Shown in pieces: positions 1-8,287 of a stretch of DNA of 30,152 nt. Under the pieces are notes generated by a model, which was given only the letters and a program-made list of their open reading frames with translations, had not been told where the DNA came from and searched no databases. The translations under genes and the position numbers were made by a program. Within the stretch, counting starts at the first letter, position 1; each line of letters opens with the position of its first letter. This stretch comes from Planctomycetaceae bacterium (GTDB lineage Bacteria; Planctomycetota; Planctomycetia; Pirellulales; PALSA-1355). The DNA is taken from NCBI GenBank assembly GCA_005773095.1, contig SXHT01000234.1, forward strand, positions 1 through 30,152, written 5' to 3'.

Positions 1-2
1 AC

Positions 3-737
3 GGCCACAGCCACTTGAACGCCATCGCCTTTCCCACCGTGCGTTCCTACGACCCCGCCTTCGGCCACGAGATCACCGTGATCGTCGTCGATGGCATGAA
101 AAAGCTCTACGAGCAGGGGGAAGACGGCATTTATTACATCACCGTCAGCAACGAGAACTACCAACATCCGCCCATGCCGGCAGGCAGCGAGGAAGGCATC
201 ATTCGCGGCATTTATCCCTTCCGCCAGCGGCAGGCCGGCCCCACGCAAGTGCAGCTTTTCGGCTCGGGGGCCATCTTGCGGGAAGTATTGCGGGCCCAGG
301 AGATCCTCGCCGAAAAATACAATATCTCCAGCAAGGCATGGAGCGTCACCAGCTACACCGAACTGCGCCGCGACGCCCATGCGTGCGACCGTTGGAACAT
401 GTTTCACCCCACGCTGCCACCGCGCGTGCCGTACATCAGCAAAGTGCTGGAAGGTCAAACCGGACCGTTCATCGCGGCCAGCGACTACGTGCGGGCGGTG
501 ACAGAGCAGGTGAGTCCATACGTGCCCGGCGGCCTGTACGCTCTGGGTACCGACGGCTTCGGCCGCAGCGAAATTCGCCAGCCGCTGCGCCGGCACTTCG
601 AAGTCGATGCCGAATGCGTGACCATCGCGGCGCTTTATCAGCTCTCCAAACGCGATCAGCTCGATCGTGGCGTGGTGGCTCAAGCAGTGAACGACCTGGG
701 TGTGAACCCCGAAAAGATTGATCCTATTCGAGCGTAG
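3..737 (+). CDS. aceE: Pyruvate dehydrogenase E1 component, homodimeric type (5' end outside window)
   Basis: This is the C-terminal 244 residues of the E1 subunit, which decarboxylates pyruvate with thiamine diphosphate and passes the acetyl group to the lipoyl arm of E2. The frame is open from the window edge (GHSHLNAI...), so a TTG at position 15 is internal and not a start. Diagnostic blocks of the AceE C-terminal domain are present in order: RSYDPAFGHEITVIVVDG, YYITVSNENYQHPPMP, EEGIIRGIY, VQLFGSGAILREV, SVTSYTEL, RWNMFHP, PRVPYI, EQVSPYVPGG, LGTDGFGRS and RRHFEVDA. These match the E. coli-type alpha2 enzyme and not the split alpha/beta E1. The gene ends 47 bp before aceF, as expected for a pdh operon. 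Its last 373 bp (365-737) are duplicated at 7062-7434. Confidence 0.95.
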   Translation, partial: GHSHLNAIAFPTVRSYDPAFGHEITVIVVDGMKKLYEQGEDGIYYITVSNENYQHPPMPAGSEEGIIRGIYPFRQRQAGPTQVQLFGSGAILREVLRAQEILAEKYNISSKAWSVTSYTELRRDAHACDRWNMFHPTLPPRVPYISKVLEGQTGPFIAASDYVRAVTEQVSPYVPGGLYALGTDGFGRSEIRQPLRRHFEVDAECVTIAALYQLSKRDQLDRGVVAQAVNDLGVNPEKIDPIRA

Positions 738-784
738 ATCCGCTTAACTGCCCCCCTGCTCTCCGCCTACCGCTAACTTTCATC

Positions 785-2101
785 ATGGCCATCGAGTTCA
801 AACTTCCCGACCTGGGCGAAAATGTCGACTCGGGTGACATCGTCAATGTGCTCGTGCGCGAAGGCGACACCATTCAAGCCGAACAAGGCGTATTCGAAGT
901 GGAGACCGGCAAGGCCGTCGTCGAGCTGCCGTGCCCGCACGCCGGCCGCGTCACCAAGATTCACGTGCAAAAGGGGACGAAGGTTAAAGTCGGCGAAATC
1001 TTGCTCACGCTGGACGGCGCTAATTCATCGCCATCGGCCGCTCCACCGGTCGCCGAGCATAAATCGGCGCCGCGAGAGTCTGGCAACGGCGCGTCCCCAT
1101 CGCCTGGTCCCGGCGAGCCAGGTCGAGCCGCGATTGCGCAGAAATCACCTCTCGCCGCGGCGCCATCGCGGACACCCTCGCCGACCGGTAAGACTCCCCC
1201 CGCCGGCCCGGCCACGCGCCGCCTGGCCCGAGAGTTAGGCGTGGACCTCAGCAGCCTCCCAGGCAGTGGTCCCGGCGGGCGGATCACCGAGGACGATGTG
1301 CGTAACGCCGGGCAGCGCGGAAGCGCCGCCGCTTCCGCCAGGCCGGCCACGTCCCCCCTCGCCGTGGTGTTGCCGGTCGGTGACGGCGCCGACGCCTGGG
1401 GACCGATTCGCGTCGAGACGATGCCGCGGATTCGCAAGACGATTGCCATCAATATGGCCAGATCGTGGAGCACGATTCCGCACGTCACCAATTTTGACGA
1501 TGCCGATGTCACCGAACTGGAAAACTTGCGCAAAAACGGCCTGGCCAGCTTCGTCGATCCCTCGATCAAGCTGACGATGATGCCGTTCGTCATCAAGGCC
1601 GTGGCGACGGCGCTCAAACAACATCCGGCCATCAACTGCTCAATCGACGTCGATGCCGAACAAATCACCTACAAGAACTACGTGAATGTCGGAATTGCCG
1701 TCGATACCGACCGCGGTTTGGTCGTGCCCGTGATCCGTGATGCCGATCAGTGCTCGATTCCCGCCATTGCCAAACAGTTGATGGCGATCGCCGAGAAGGC
1801 CCGTGAGGGCAAGCTGTCGCTCGACGAAATGCGCGGGGGCACATTTACGATCAGTAACCTGGGGGCGGTCGGCGGCACGTATTCCACGCCGATCATCAAT
1901 GCGCCGGAAGTGGCCATTCTGCTCACCGGCCGCTCGCGCAAACTGCCGGTGGTGATGGAAGACGATACGCTCAAGCCTCGACTTTTGCTGCCGATGAGCC
2001 TGAGCTACGACCACCGGATTGTCGATGGCGCCACGGCCGCCCGCTTCCTGAACGAAGTGATCGGCTATCTGAGAATGCCCGGCCGGATGCTGCTCGCGTA
2101 G
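785..2101 (+). CDS. aceF: Dihydrolipoamide acetyltransferase, pyruvate dehydrogenase E2
   Basis: The 438-residue E2 transfers the acetyl group from its lipoyl arm to CoA. A single lipoyl domain occupies about residues 1-78, with the lipoylation motif ETGKAVVELP and Lys43 as the expected modified residue. A Pro/Ala/Ser-rich linker (about 80-140) follows. The peripheral subunit-binding domain (about 141-175, PATRRLARELGVDL...GRITEDDV) would hold E1 or E3. The catalytic domain (about 205-438) ends with the signature SYDHRIVDG; His410 is the expected catalytic residue. The ATG at 785 begins the lipoyl domain directly, and no strong Shine-Dalgarno is visible. The acyl preference is inferred from linkage to aceE. 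The TAG stop lies in GCGTAG, and an interspersed repeat begins at the very next base. Confidence 0.95.
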   Translation: MAIEFKLPDLGENVDSGDIVNVLVREGDTIQAEQGVFEVETGKAVVELPCPHAGRVTKIHVQKGTKVKVGEILLTLDGANSSPSAAPPVAEHKSAPRESGNGASPSPGPGEPGRAAIAQKSPLAAAPSRTPSPTGKTPPAGPATRRLARELGVDLSSLPGSGPGGRITEDDVRNAGQRGSAAASARPATSPLAVVLPVGDGADAWGPIRVETMPRIRKTIAINMARSWSTIPHVTNFDDADVTELENLRKNGLASFVDPSIKLTMMPFVIKAVATALKQHPAINCSIDVDAEQITYKNYVNVGIAVDTDRGLVVPVIRDADQCSIPAIAKQLMAIAEKAREGKLSLDEMRGGTFTISNLGAVGGTYSTPIINAPEVAILLTGRSRKLPVVMEDDTLKPRLLLPMSLSYDHRIVDGATAARFLNEVIGYLRMPGRMLLA

Positions 2102-2235
2102 GTAACCGTTAAGGGGCCGGAGACGGGCTCATGTTCCCGACGAATTCAAGAAAGGTGTGTCGTGCTGTTGGGTGGTTGCCCAACGTGTTTCCCGGGAAAA
2201 TGTGCCTGTCCCCCTTCGCTTCGTGAACGATTGCC
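2102..2235 (+). repeat. MITE-like interspersed repeat, copy 1
   Basis: A non-coding element of about 130 bp begins at the base after the aceF stop with GTAACCGTT and ends near GTGAACGATTGCC, giving imperfect inverted ends. The interior holds GACGAATTC, a TTTCCCGGGAAAA palindrome and the block ATGTGCCTGTCCCCC. The same order of blocks recurs at 7435, 8288 (inverted), 18795 (inverted) and 27357. No transposase is encoded. Confidence 0.85.
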
Positions 2236-2240
2236 TCGCG

Positions 2241-2258
2241 TAGGGTCACAAGACCCTA
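2241..2258. other. Perfect 7-bp hairpin over the stop codon of the CotH-type gene
   Basis: TAGGGTC (2241-2247), loop ACAA, GACCCTA (2252-2258) is a perfect inverted repeat. The minus-strand TAG stop of the giant exoprotein gene forms part of the stem (2256-2258). Neither strand has a T-run after it, so intrinsic termination is doubtful. Confidence 0.4.
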
Positions 2259-5200
2259 GAAATGTCGCGATCGGCCCAGCAGCTCCTTCAAAAAATGAGT
2301 GCTCGCGAAAACTTGATCGGTGGCTTTTCCACGGCGGTGAATCGAGCGGCGATTTTCGTCGGAAGAGGTGGCTGGCGTTTTCGCCGATTCTGTGCGCTTA
2401 GAATTAGCGGCGGGAGTGACAGACTCGATGCTTGCGTCTCCGCCGTACGTAGTGCCGTTGGAGCTTACATCCGACGAATTGCTCTCCAAGGAAGCCAGCC
2501 GAGTCTGCGATGTCTGCTGCGTTTCTACTTTGACGATTCTAATCGCGTCAGCCACTTCATTGCCGCTGGCTCCGGCGTGAAGCTTCACTTTCAACGTGCC
2601 GCTGCTGATGCTCATCGTGGGCAACTGTTCCCACCAGATGCCGTTCGTGAAGCTGTCGTTGGCGGCCACGCGCTGGTCGATGTTGGTTTTCGCTTCGCGA
2701 TTCGAACCATCGAACAGCTTGTAGGTCGCGGTCGTCGATCGGTCTGCGCCGGCGACCCAACTGGCATAAACCAGATACTGACCACTTGCCAGGCCGGAGA
2801 ATGTCCAGATCGCCTTGTCGCCGATGTTGTTTCGAGTGCTGATGTCGAAATCGGTCTGGAATGCCGCGGCATCATTCGAGTCTGTCCACGGTCCGCTGCG
2901 GGCATAGCCAGGATCGCCGTCGTCAATAATTTGTTCGAAGCCGCCCGAACCTTGAATGGTGAAGGTGTAACTCGTTTCGTCGGCGTCGTTGCTGCCGACG
3001 GTAACCGTGGCGGTGCGCAGGCCGGTCGCTTCCGGCGTAAACTCGATGCGGAAGCTGGCGCTTTCGTTGGGGCCGATGGTCGTGCCGATCGGCTGTACGA
3101 CGACAAAATCATTGGGATTGACTCCTGTGATTTGCACCGGGTTCACTGGGAGCACGAGCGGTGCGGCGCCCTGATTGACGATCACAAAGTTGTGCCCCTT
3201 CGTGGTGTTCAACGGCGTGACGCCGAAATGCGTGTTATCGGCGGCGAAGGGCGAAGTGTCGCCGTTGGCGATTTCCAGGCCGAGGCCGAAAATCGCGATC
3301 TCCGGAATCAGGACGAGGCCCGCGTCCTGCGTCGAGTCCGTCTGATTCGTGACGAGCGGGAACACCGCAGTTCGGCCGGTGGTAGGATTGGCGTCGCTAT
3401 CGTCGGTGTCGGCGGTTTGATCTTGCAGGCTGAAGGCGTGACTTGTCGGCGGCACAAACTCGAGGTAGTAGCTGTCGGGCAACAAACCCGAGAACGTATA
3501 GTCGCCCGAGCCGGTCGTCGTTTGCGAATTGAGCAGCAGATCATCACCGCCGCCGATTTGGCTGTCGACGCCGGCGGAGTACAAGCGAACGATCGTGCCG
3601 GCGACTCCCGCGCCGCCGTCGTTCTGAATGCCGTCGCCGTTGGCGTCGAGGAAAACCTGACCTGCGAGCGCGGCGTTTGCGTTCGGATCGGGATCGGCCG
3701 CGCCGGGAGCCCCTAAGTTGGCATCGCTCGGTCGCCATCCGCTGGCGGTGCTCCAGGCGGCGAGCGGCGCGAGCGACCGCTTGATCACCAGCGACTTGCC
3801 GGCGCCGTCGGCGCTCGGATGCCAGGCGTCGACGAAGGTGTAATCTTGAATCGCGGCTCCCAACGCATCCCGATAAACGATCTGCTCGCCGGAATTGCTG
3901 AGTGCGCCCGTGTACGTGCCGACGGGAACCACGGAAGTGCCGTAGCGTTCGGCGAAGGCCGCTAAGTTCGGTGAGAGCACCGCGAATTGCCCCGGCTGCA
4001 GCACGAAGTTGGGCAATGTGGCGGTAATGCCGGTCGTGAACTGAATGCCCTCCAGGTCGATCAGCTGCTGCGAAACGTTCTGCAATTCCAGGAACTCGTA
4101 AAGCTCTTTGGTGAAACTGCCGCCTGCCGGCGGATTGAACATCTTCTCGGTGACGCGCAAACCAAAGGCGTCCCACACGAACGAGGCCGCATCGATGGCG
4201 CTCCAGATCTCGCCGTTTTTTGCCCGCACGCGCACCAACCGCGAGTCGGGCAGCGTGAACGGTCCGCTGTACTGGATCGCGGATGGCGAGATTCCGCCTC
4301 CTTCGAGCCGCGGATCACTGCCATCGAGCGTGTAGTAGATGGTGCCGCCAGGGGCCGAGAGCACGACGCTGAAGTCTGCGCTCACGCGGCCGCCCCGTTG
4401 GTTAAAGATGGGCGTGGCCAGCGTGCTCGCCAGATTATCGTGGCGTAATTGGTTGAGCACCGTCTGCGTCCGGCCGGGAAAGAAATCATTTTGCAGGAAG
4501 TCGATTTCGGCCTGCCATTCGACGTCGCGCGTGTAGGGATTCGAGCGTCGCACGTCCCCCCAGCGGGCCGACTCCATGATGATCGCCGAATCGATTTCGT
4601 CCACGCGTTCGAGAAACTGCTGAAGCGCCGACGCGCTGGTCAGCGCTCCGTCGTTGAAGAACAACCTTTGCACGCGATCGGCGAAGAGCTGGCGATACTC
4701 GGCATTGGCGCGGAGTTGTTGATGGAGGTAAGTCGGCCCGCCCGGGTTGTTTTTGTGGGTCACGTCGTCGGTTGGCGATTTCAAGGTGTGTTCGGCATCC
4801 CAACTAAAGAAGTGGAACTTGGCGCCTGTTTCGCGCTTGCGGGCCGCATACCAGTTGTGGTGCGCCCAATCAGTGTTGCCGGCGAAAAAATTCACCGCCA
4901 TGTAGTCGATGAAGTCGGGGATGTCGAGGTATTCGGTCACGGCCTGATAGTTGGCCGTCTGAGACAGGTCCGCGGCGGCCCGATTGTGCAGCTCCAGGTA
5001 GGCCACATTGTCGCCGGCCACGATATCGATCGGTTCGTGCTTGATCACGTCGTACTGCAACTTATCGCCGCCCAGGTAGGCCGCGGCAAACGATTCGTTG
5101 GGACGCTCGTGCAGGTTGTAGACGCCCCAGTACAATCCGTTGAGGTAGAGGTGCACGTAATTGCCATGCGGGGCGTACGAGTCGGCGGCAATTTGCAAGT

Positions 5201-6536
5201 CGGCGACGAGTTGATCGCGAATATAATCGGCGCGCGCCTGTTGTTCCGGCTTCTTATGCGGCCAGGTGTAGTTGTAATGGGCATCCAGAATCAGTTGTTC
5301 GAAGCTTTGGACGGAGCCGTCGCTAAACAGCGGGGCGACTAGTTGGGCGGCGCCGTATACATCTTTGAATCGCAGGCTCATTGACTGCTTGGGCGTGGAC
5401 CACGTGCCGTTGAAGACATCAGTTGTGCTGCTGCCCCCCTGAATGCGGACGCCGGCGTCGATCTGGAAATCGTCCACAGCGCCGGCGTTGAAATACTCGA
5501 TCGAGACCGGCCGCTCCCATTCGGAACCTTCGAGGGAGCGGTTGGAATAGATGCCCGTCGTCGGTGAGAACCAGGCGTCGATCGGCATCACCAAGGACAG
5601 CGTGGGAATCGACGTGAGCGCCGTCACCAGTTCACCACTGTACGCCGGATTTGTCGTCACGTCGGGATCAACCTGGTAGTCGGCCGCCTGGGCGATTTCC
5701 GACGAGCCGGGACCTCCCCATACATCAGGGAAACCGGCAGGATTGGCCGGCTGCTGAACGATTGCCGAAGCAAACAGGAAGGTCTGCGTTTGCACCGCCG
5801 AACTACTCAGGCCGGGTTTGAACGCGGCCGCGCGCACGACGGTGGTCGTGCTGATCGTGATCGGACCAGAATATACGGCGCCGGTGGTTTCAGTGGGCGC
5901 GCTGCCGTCGGTGGTGTAGCGAATCGTGGTGTCGGTGGTGGCCGTCGTCATCGTCAAGGGAAACGACGACGTGAAGAACCCGTGCTCAACGTCGAATTGC
6001 GGCTCGGCCGCCGATGCGGCATTGGGTGCATTGGTCGCGCCCGGCGTCGGCGTGGAGAAATACTGCTTCGTCACCAGGTCGGCGCCGAGACCATACGAGA
6101 TGTCGGAGGCTTGTGCGGGAAACGAAGGCGAGTACTCGTATTCAACGGTGTTGTCTGGACGCGTCAGGCCAAGATACTCGCCGCTTGCGCTAATGTTGAA
6201 ATTGGTGTGCAGATTGGCCGCGGGATTGGTGCGGTTCTTCGACGAAGCGAAGACGATCAGATAGCCGCCCGCGGGAAGGGATACGGCAGGAAACGTCCAC
6301 TGCGACGGGTTCGACGCCAGGTCGGTCAGGTGGTAACCGGTCAGATCAATGGCGCTGGCGGTAGTGTTGTGCAACTCCATCCAATCGGAGTGAGCGCCAT
6401 CCTCGTCGGTGATGTTGGTGGCGTTGGATGCCAGGAACTCGTTGATGACAACGTCGCCAGCCAGGTAGGCGCGGACTTCCAGTGGTTCACAAAGGCAGCG
6501 CCGCCCCTGGGACCGTCTTTTGGATTGTCGTTTCAT
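2256..6536 (-). CDS. Giant multidomain exoprotein with CotH kinase-like, lamin-tail, SdrD-B and golvesin-C-like domains
   Basis: The 1426-residue product opens with a basic stretch and CEPLEVRAYLAG (residues 16-27), a variant of the LEPR-type N-terminal motif of planctomycete surface proteins. Domains, assigned by motif: lamin-tail (about 27-170, INEFLASNA...DWMELHN); chitobiase-like beta-sandwich (about 178-255, IRYTTDGSAPT); CotH kinase-like (about 310-690), with RIQGGSS, LYLNGLYWGVYNLHERPNE, DWAHHNW and FFSWDAEHT, where Asp556 and Asp580 are candidate catalytic or metal residues; a second chitobiase-like unit (about 728-790, IYYTLDGSDPR); a second lamin-tail (about 793-950); SdrD-B/Cna-B-like (about 957-1030, GQVFLDANGDGIQND); a choice-of-anchor-D/ASH-like beta domain (about 1080-1196); and a golvesin-C-like domain (about 1200-1340). 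A polar Ser/Thr-rich tail follows. Extracellular location is inferred; phosphorylation activity is untested. It stands alone, ending next to repeat copy 1. Confidence 0.85.
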   Translation of the reverse strand: MKRQSKRRSQGRRCLCEPLEVRAYLAGDVVINEFLASNATNITDEDGAHSDWMELHNTTASAIDLTGYHLTDLASNPSQWTFPAVSLPAGGYLIVFASSKNRTNPAANLHTNFNISASGEYLGLTRPDNTVEYEYSPSFPAQASDISYGLGADLVTKQYFSTPTPGATNAPNAASAAEPQFDVEHGFFTSSFPLTMTTATTDTTIRYTTDGSAPTETTGAVYSGPITISTTTVVRAAAFKPGLSSSAVQTQTFLFASAIVQQPANPAGFPDVWGGPGSSEIAQAADYQVDPDVTTNPAYSGELVTALTSIPTLSLVMPIDAWFSPTTGIYSNRSLEGSEWERPVSIEYFNAGAVDDFQIDAGVRIQGGSSTTDVFNGTWSTPKQSMSLRFKDVYGAAQLVAPLFSDGSVQSFEQLILDAHYNYTWPHKKPEQQARADYIRDQLVADLQIAADSYAPHGNYVHLYLNGLYWGVYNLHERPNESFAAAYLGGDKLQYDVIKHEPIDIVAGDNVAYLELHNRAAADLSQTANYQAVTEYLDIPDFIDYMAVNFFAGNTDWAHHNWYAARKRETGAKFHFFSWDAEHTLKSPTDDVTHKNNPGGPTYLHQQLRANAEYRQLFADRVQRLFFNDGALTSASALQQFLERVDEIDSAIIMESARWGDVRRSNPYTRDVEWQAEIDFLQNDFFPGRTQTVLNQLRHDNLASTLATPIFNQRGGRVSADFSVVLSAPGGTIYYTLDGSDPRLEGGGISPSAIQYSGPFTLPDSRLVRVRAKNGEIWSAIDAASFVWDAFGLRVTEKMFNPPAGGSFTKELYEFLELQNVSQQLIDLEGIQFTTGITATLPNFVLQPGQFAVLSPNLAAFAERYGTSVVPVGTYTGALSNSGEQIVYRDALGAAIQDYTFVDAWHPSADGAGKSLVIKRSLAPLAAWSTASGWRPSDANLGAPGAADPDPNANAALAGQVFLDANGDGIQNDGGAGVAGTIVRLYSAGVDSQIGGGDDLLLNSQTTTGSGDYTFSGLLPDSYYLEFVPPTSHAFSLQDQTADTDDSDANPTTGRTAVFPLVTNQTDSTQDAGLVLIPEIAIFGLGLEIANGDTSPFAADNTHFGVTPLNTTKGHNFVIVNQGAAPLVLPVNPVQITGVNPNDFVVVQPIGTTIGPNESASFRIEFTPEATGLRTATVTVGSNDADETSYTFTIQGSGGFEQIIDDGDPGYARSGPWTDSNDAAAFQTDFDISTRNNIGDKAIWTFSGLASGQYLVYASWVAGADRSTTATYKLFDGSNREAKTNIDQRVAANDSFTNGIWWEQLPTMSISSGTLKVKLHAGASGNEVADAIRIVKVETQQTSQTRLASLESNSSDVSSNGTTYGGDASIESVTPAANSKRTESAKTPATSSDENRRSIHRRGKATDQVFASTHFLKELLGRSRHF

Positions 6537-6699
6537 GGTGTGGCGTACGAATTCGAGGGACTACCTGACGGCGAATCTTGATTCCCCACTTTAGCGGGCC
6601 TGGGCTTCCTCGCAAGCCGAATGGCTATGGAAGCTATGTGGTTGTCATGGGAGGGCCGATCAAATTCTCGTCAATCCGCCATTTCGCGACCAATGCGCG

Positions 6700-7061
6700 T
6701 CACCGGCGCGTGAACGCCCAGCGGAGTTTTTTCAATTCGTTGGCGCTGGGAAGCGAGTCCAGCATCTCCGCGATTGCTTTGTCGACCGCCTGGAGACGGC
6801 GCTTTGCACTCTTGATCGACGGTTCGAAATCGCTGATGTTCTGGATGGCCGACGGCCGCAAGCTCGGCAGCCGCATCTGGCGGACGATGGCCTCGCGAAC
6901 AGCCGATACGGGGTGAGCCTGATTGGATTGTTTTTGTGGTGCGCTAAGGGCCGCGTTGAGCGAGATCGCTTGGTCAACGTCGGCATGGCTCTGCTCAACG
7001 GTCTTGCCGGCACGGGCTGCGGTCACGCTGTTTTCGACGAACGATGCGATGCCGCTCGCTG
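6700..7061 (-). pseudogene. 3' remnant of an unidentified gene, cut by the aceE duplication
   Basis: Reading leftward from 7061, about 120 codons stay open to a TGA at 6700. They are protein-like: SGIASFVENSVTAARAG near the start, then a charged helical end containing SIKSAKRRLQAVDKAIAEML. The reading frame continues to the right only through the antisense of the duplicated aceE segment, so the natural 5' part has been lost at 7061/7062. The helical SAKRRLQAVDKAIAEMLDSLP stretch faintly resembles the spacer helix of IS110-type transposases, but the rest does not, and no firm family can be assigned. It could also be a chance open frame. Confidence 0.3.
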
Positions 7062-7434
7062 GCGCCGCGACGCCCATGCGTGCGACCGTTGGAACATGTT
7101 TCACCCCACGCTGCCACCGCGCGTGCCGTACATCAGCAAAGTGCTGGAAGGTCAAACCGGACCGTTCATCGCGGCCAGCGACCACGTGCGGGCGGTGACA
7201 GAGCAGGTGAGTCCATACGTGCCCGGCGGTCTGTACGCTCTGGGCACCGACGGCTTCGGCCGCAGCGAAATTCGCCAGCCGCTGCGCCGGCACTTCGAAG
7301 TCGATGCCGAATGCGTGACCATCGCGGCGCTTTATCAGCTCTCCAAACGCGATCAGCTCGATCGTGGCGTGGTGGCTCAAACAATGAACGACCTGGGTGT
7401 GAACCCCGAAAAGATTGATCCTATTCGAGCGTAG
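7062..7434 (+). pseudogene. Duplicated 3' fragment of aceE
   Basis: These 373 bp repeat positions 365-737 with about five substitutions counted by eye, for example GCGACTACG to GCGACCACG and CAAGCAGTG to CAAACAATG. They encode the last roughly 123 residues of AceE including the stop, in frame. No thiamine-diphosphate domain, start codon or ribosome site accompanies the fragment. An open frame begins at 6913 by reading unrelated upstream DNA, giving a 173-residue chimera that is unlikely to be functional. The join at the 3' side is distinctive: after GCGTAG the sequence switches to what follows the aceF stop (GTAACCGTT...), so aceF is cleanly missing. Confidence 0.9.
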
Positions 7435-7560
7435 GTAACCGTTAAGGGGCCGGAGACGGGCTCATGTTCCCGGCGAATTCAAGAAAGGTGTGTCGTGCTG
7501 TTGGGTGGCTGCCCAACGTGTTTCCCGGGAAAATGTGCCTGTCCCCCTTCGCTTCGTGAA
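7435..7560 (+). repeat. MITE-like interspersed repeat, copy 2 (right end lost)
   Basis: Nearly identical to copy 1: only two differences were seen, GACGAATTC/GGCGAATTC and GGTTGCCC/GGCTGCCC. Homology to copy 1 stops after TTCGTGAA at 7560, just inside the right terminus, where the broken phosphatase gene begins. The repeat therefore forms one duplicated block with the aceE fragment (7062-7560). Confidence 0.85.
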
Positions 7561-7767
7561 ATCGAAGATGCCATGCTTACCCGGATTCACGCCGGTCATG
7601 AAGCTGCTCCAAGCCGGAAACGTCTAAGGCGGCACGGTCGAACGCAGCAGACCATGTGTACCGGTTTGCATAATCCGGGCGATATTGGGCAACTTCCCCT
7701 GAGCCATCCAGGGCATGATCAGATCGAAGGTTGCTCCATCCCAACCGACAATGAACACACGTGACAT
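7561..7767 (-). pseudogene. 5' fragment of an alkaline phosphatase/phosphodiesterase-superfamily gene with internal stop
   Basis: From an ATG at 7767 (preceded on its strand by AAGGGG about six bases upstream) the frame gives MSRVFIVGWDGATFDL... to STVPP, a TAG at 7626-7624, then TFPAWSSFMTGVNPGKHGIFD in the same frame. This is the N-terminus of the type I phosphodiesterase/nucleotide pyrophosphatase family of alkaline phosphatase-like proteins: a GWDGATFD metal-binding start and the PPxTxPAWxSFMTGxNPGKHGIFDF block that carries the nucleophile Thr/Ser. The TAG sits where that block normally has a residue such as Leu or Ile, so a single substitution (TTG to TAG) would explain it. The gene is then cut at about residue 69 by the duplicated block. 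No C-terminal part is found nearby. Confidence 0.75.
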
Positions 7768-8080
7768 GACTATCCCCTTCAGTGGTTGCCGCCTCAAGAG
7801 TCGCTGATCGCTCTGGCAAATTTTACTTCCGCTGCTGAAAACATGCTCCGCTCTTTCGCCGCGGGATGACAGTCCGCCGTGGCGGAGGCTCGGGCGAGGG
7901 GTTCCATTCGACCTCCCCGCGCCGCCGTGCGAGACGTGTCCGAAGCGAGGAAGTTCGTGTTGATCGGCCCCGCCCGCTCCTCCGCCGTCGGTCGGCCCAA
8001 AAATCATCCCACGTGCGTCCAGACTCTACTACGACCCAATCCGTCCTGGAATCCCCAGCAGGGCCAATCAACTATCCGCT
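7768..8080. other. Stretch without a recognised gene
   Basis: Upstream of the broken phosphatase gene, 313 bp hold no recognisable coding sequence. Short open frames exist on both strands, but their products are Arg/Pro/Ser-rich and unlike known proteins, as expected from GC-rich non-coding DNA. No hairpin with a T-run was seen. Confidence 0.5.
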
Positions 8081-8177
8081 GTAGGGCCGGCTGTGCCGGC
8101 CGGATTCGTGTAGGGCCGGCTGTGCCGGCCGGATTCGCGTGACTTTCCCATCCACGGCTGGCAAAGCCGGCCCTACC
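8081..8177. repeat. GC-rich palindromic repeat cluster (two direct units, one inverted)
   Basis: The 28-bp unit starting GTAGGGCCGGCTGTGCCGGC occurs at 8081-8108 and 8110-8137. Each unit is itself palindromic (GCCGGC-tgt-GCCGGC). An inverted, slightly diverged copy ends with GCCGGCCCTAC at 8157-8177. The three can fold into nested hairpins. The arrangement resembles REP/BIME-type intergenic repeats. Confidence 0.8.
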
Positions 8178-8287
8178 AGGTTGCCGAATGTAAAACACTT
8201 TTCGGCCGTGGAATCCCCAGGCAAACGCTTGCATCTGGAACCGCGGGGGATTAAGTTTTCTATTCATATGCTATCGATCGATCGATC

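Noticed and set aside
2262..3716. Long plus-strand open frame opposite the CotH-type gene
   Set aside because: The minus strand encodes recognisable domains throughout, while the plus-strand product is Arg/Val/Gly-rich with no motifs: a GC-codon shadow.
6913..7434. 173-codon gene with an AceE-like C-terminus
   Set aside because: Only the last 123 codons are AceE-derived; the first part is antisense-like DNA read by chance, and there is no ribosome site. Treated as a duplicated fragment.
8081..8177. CRISPR array
   Set aside because: Direct units are separated by a single base, one is inverted, and there are no unique spacers or cas genes.
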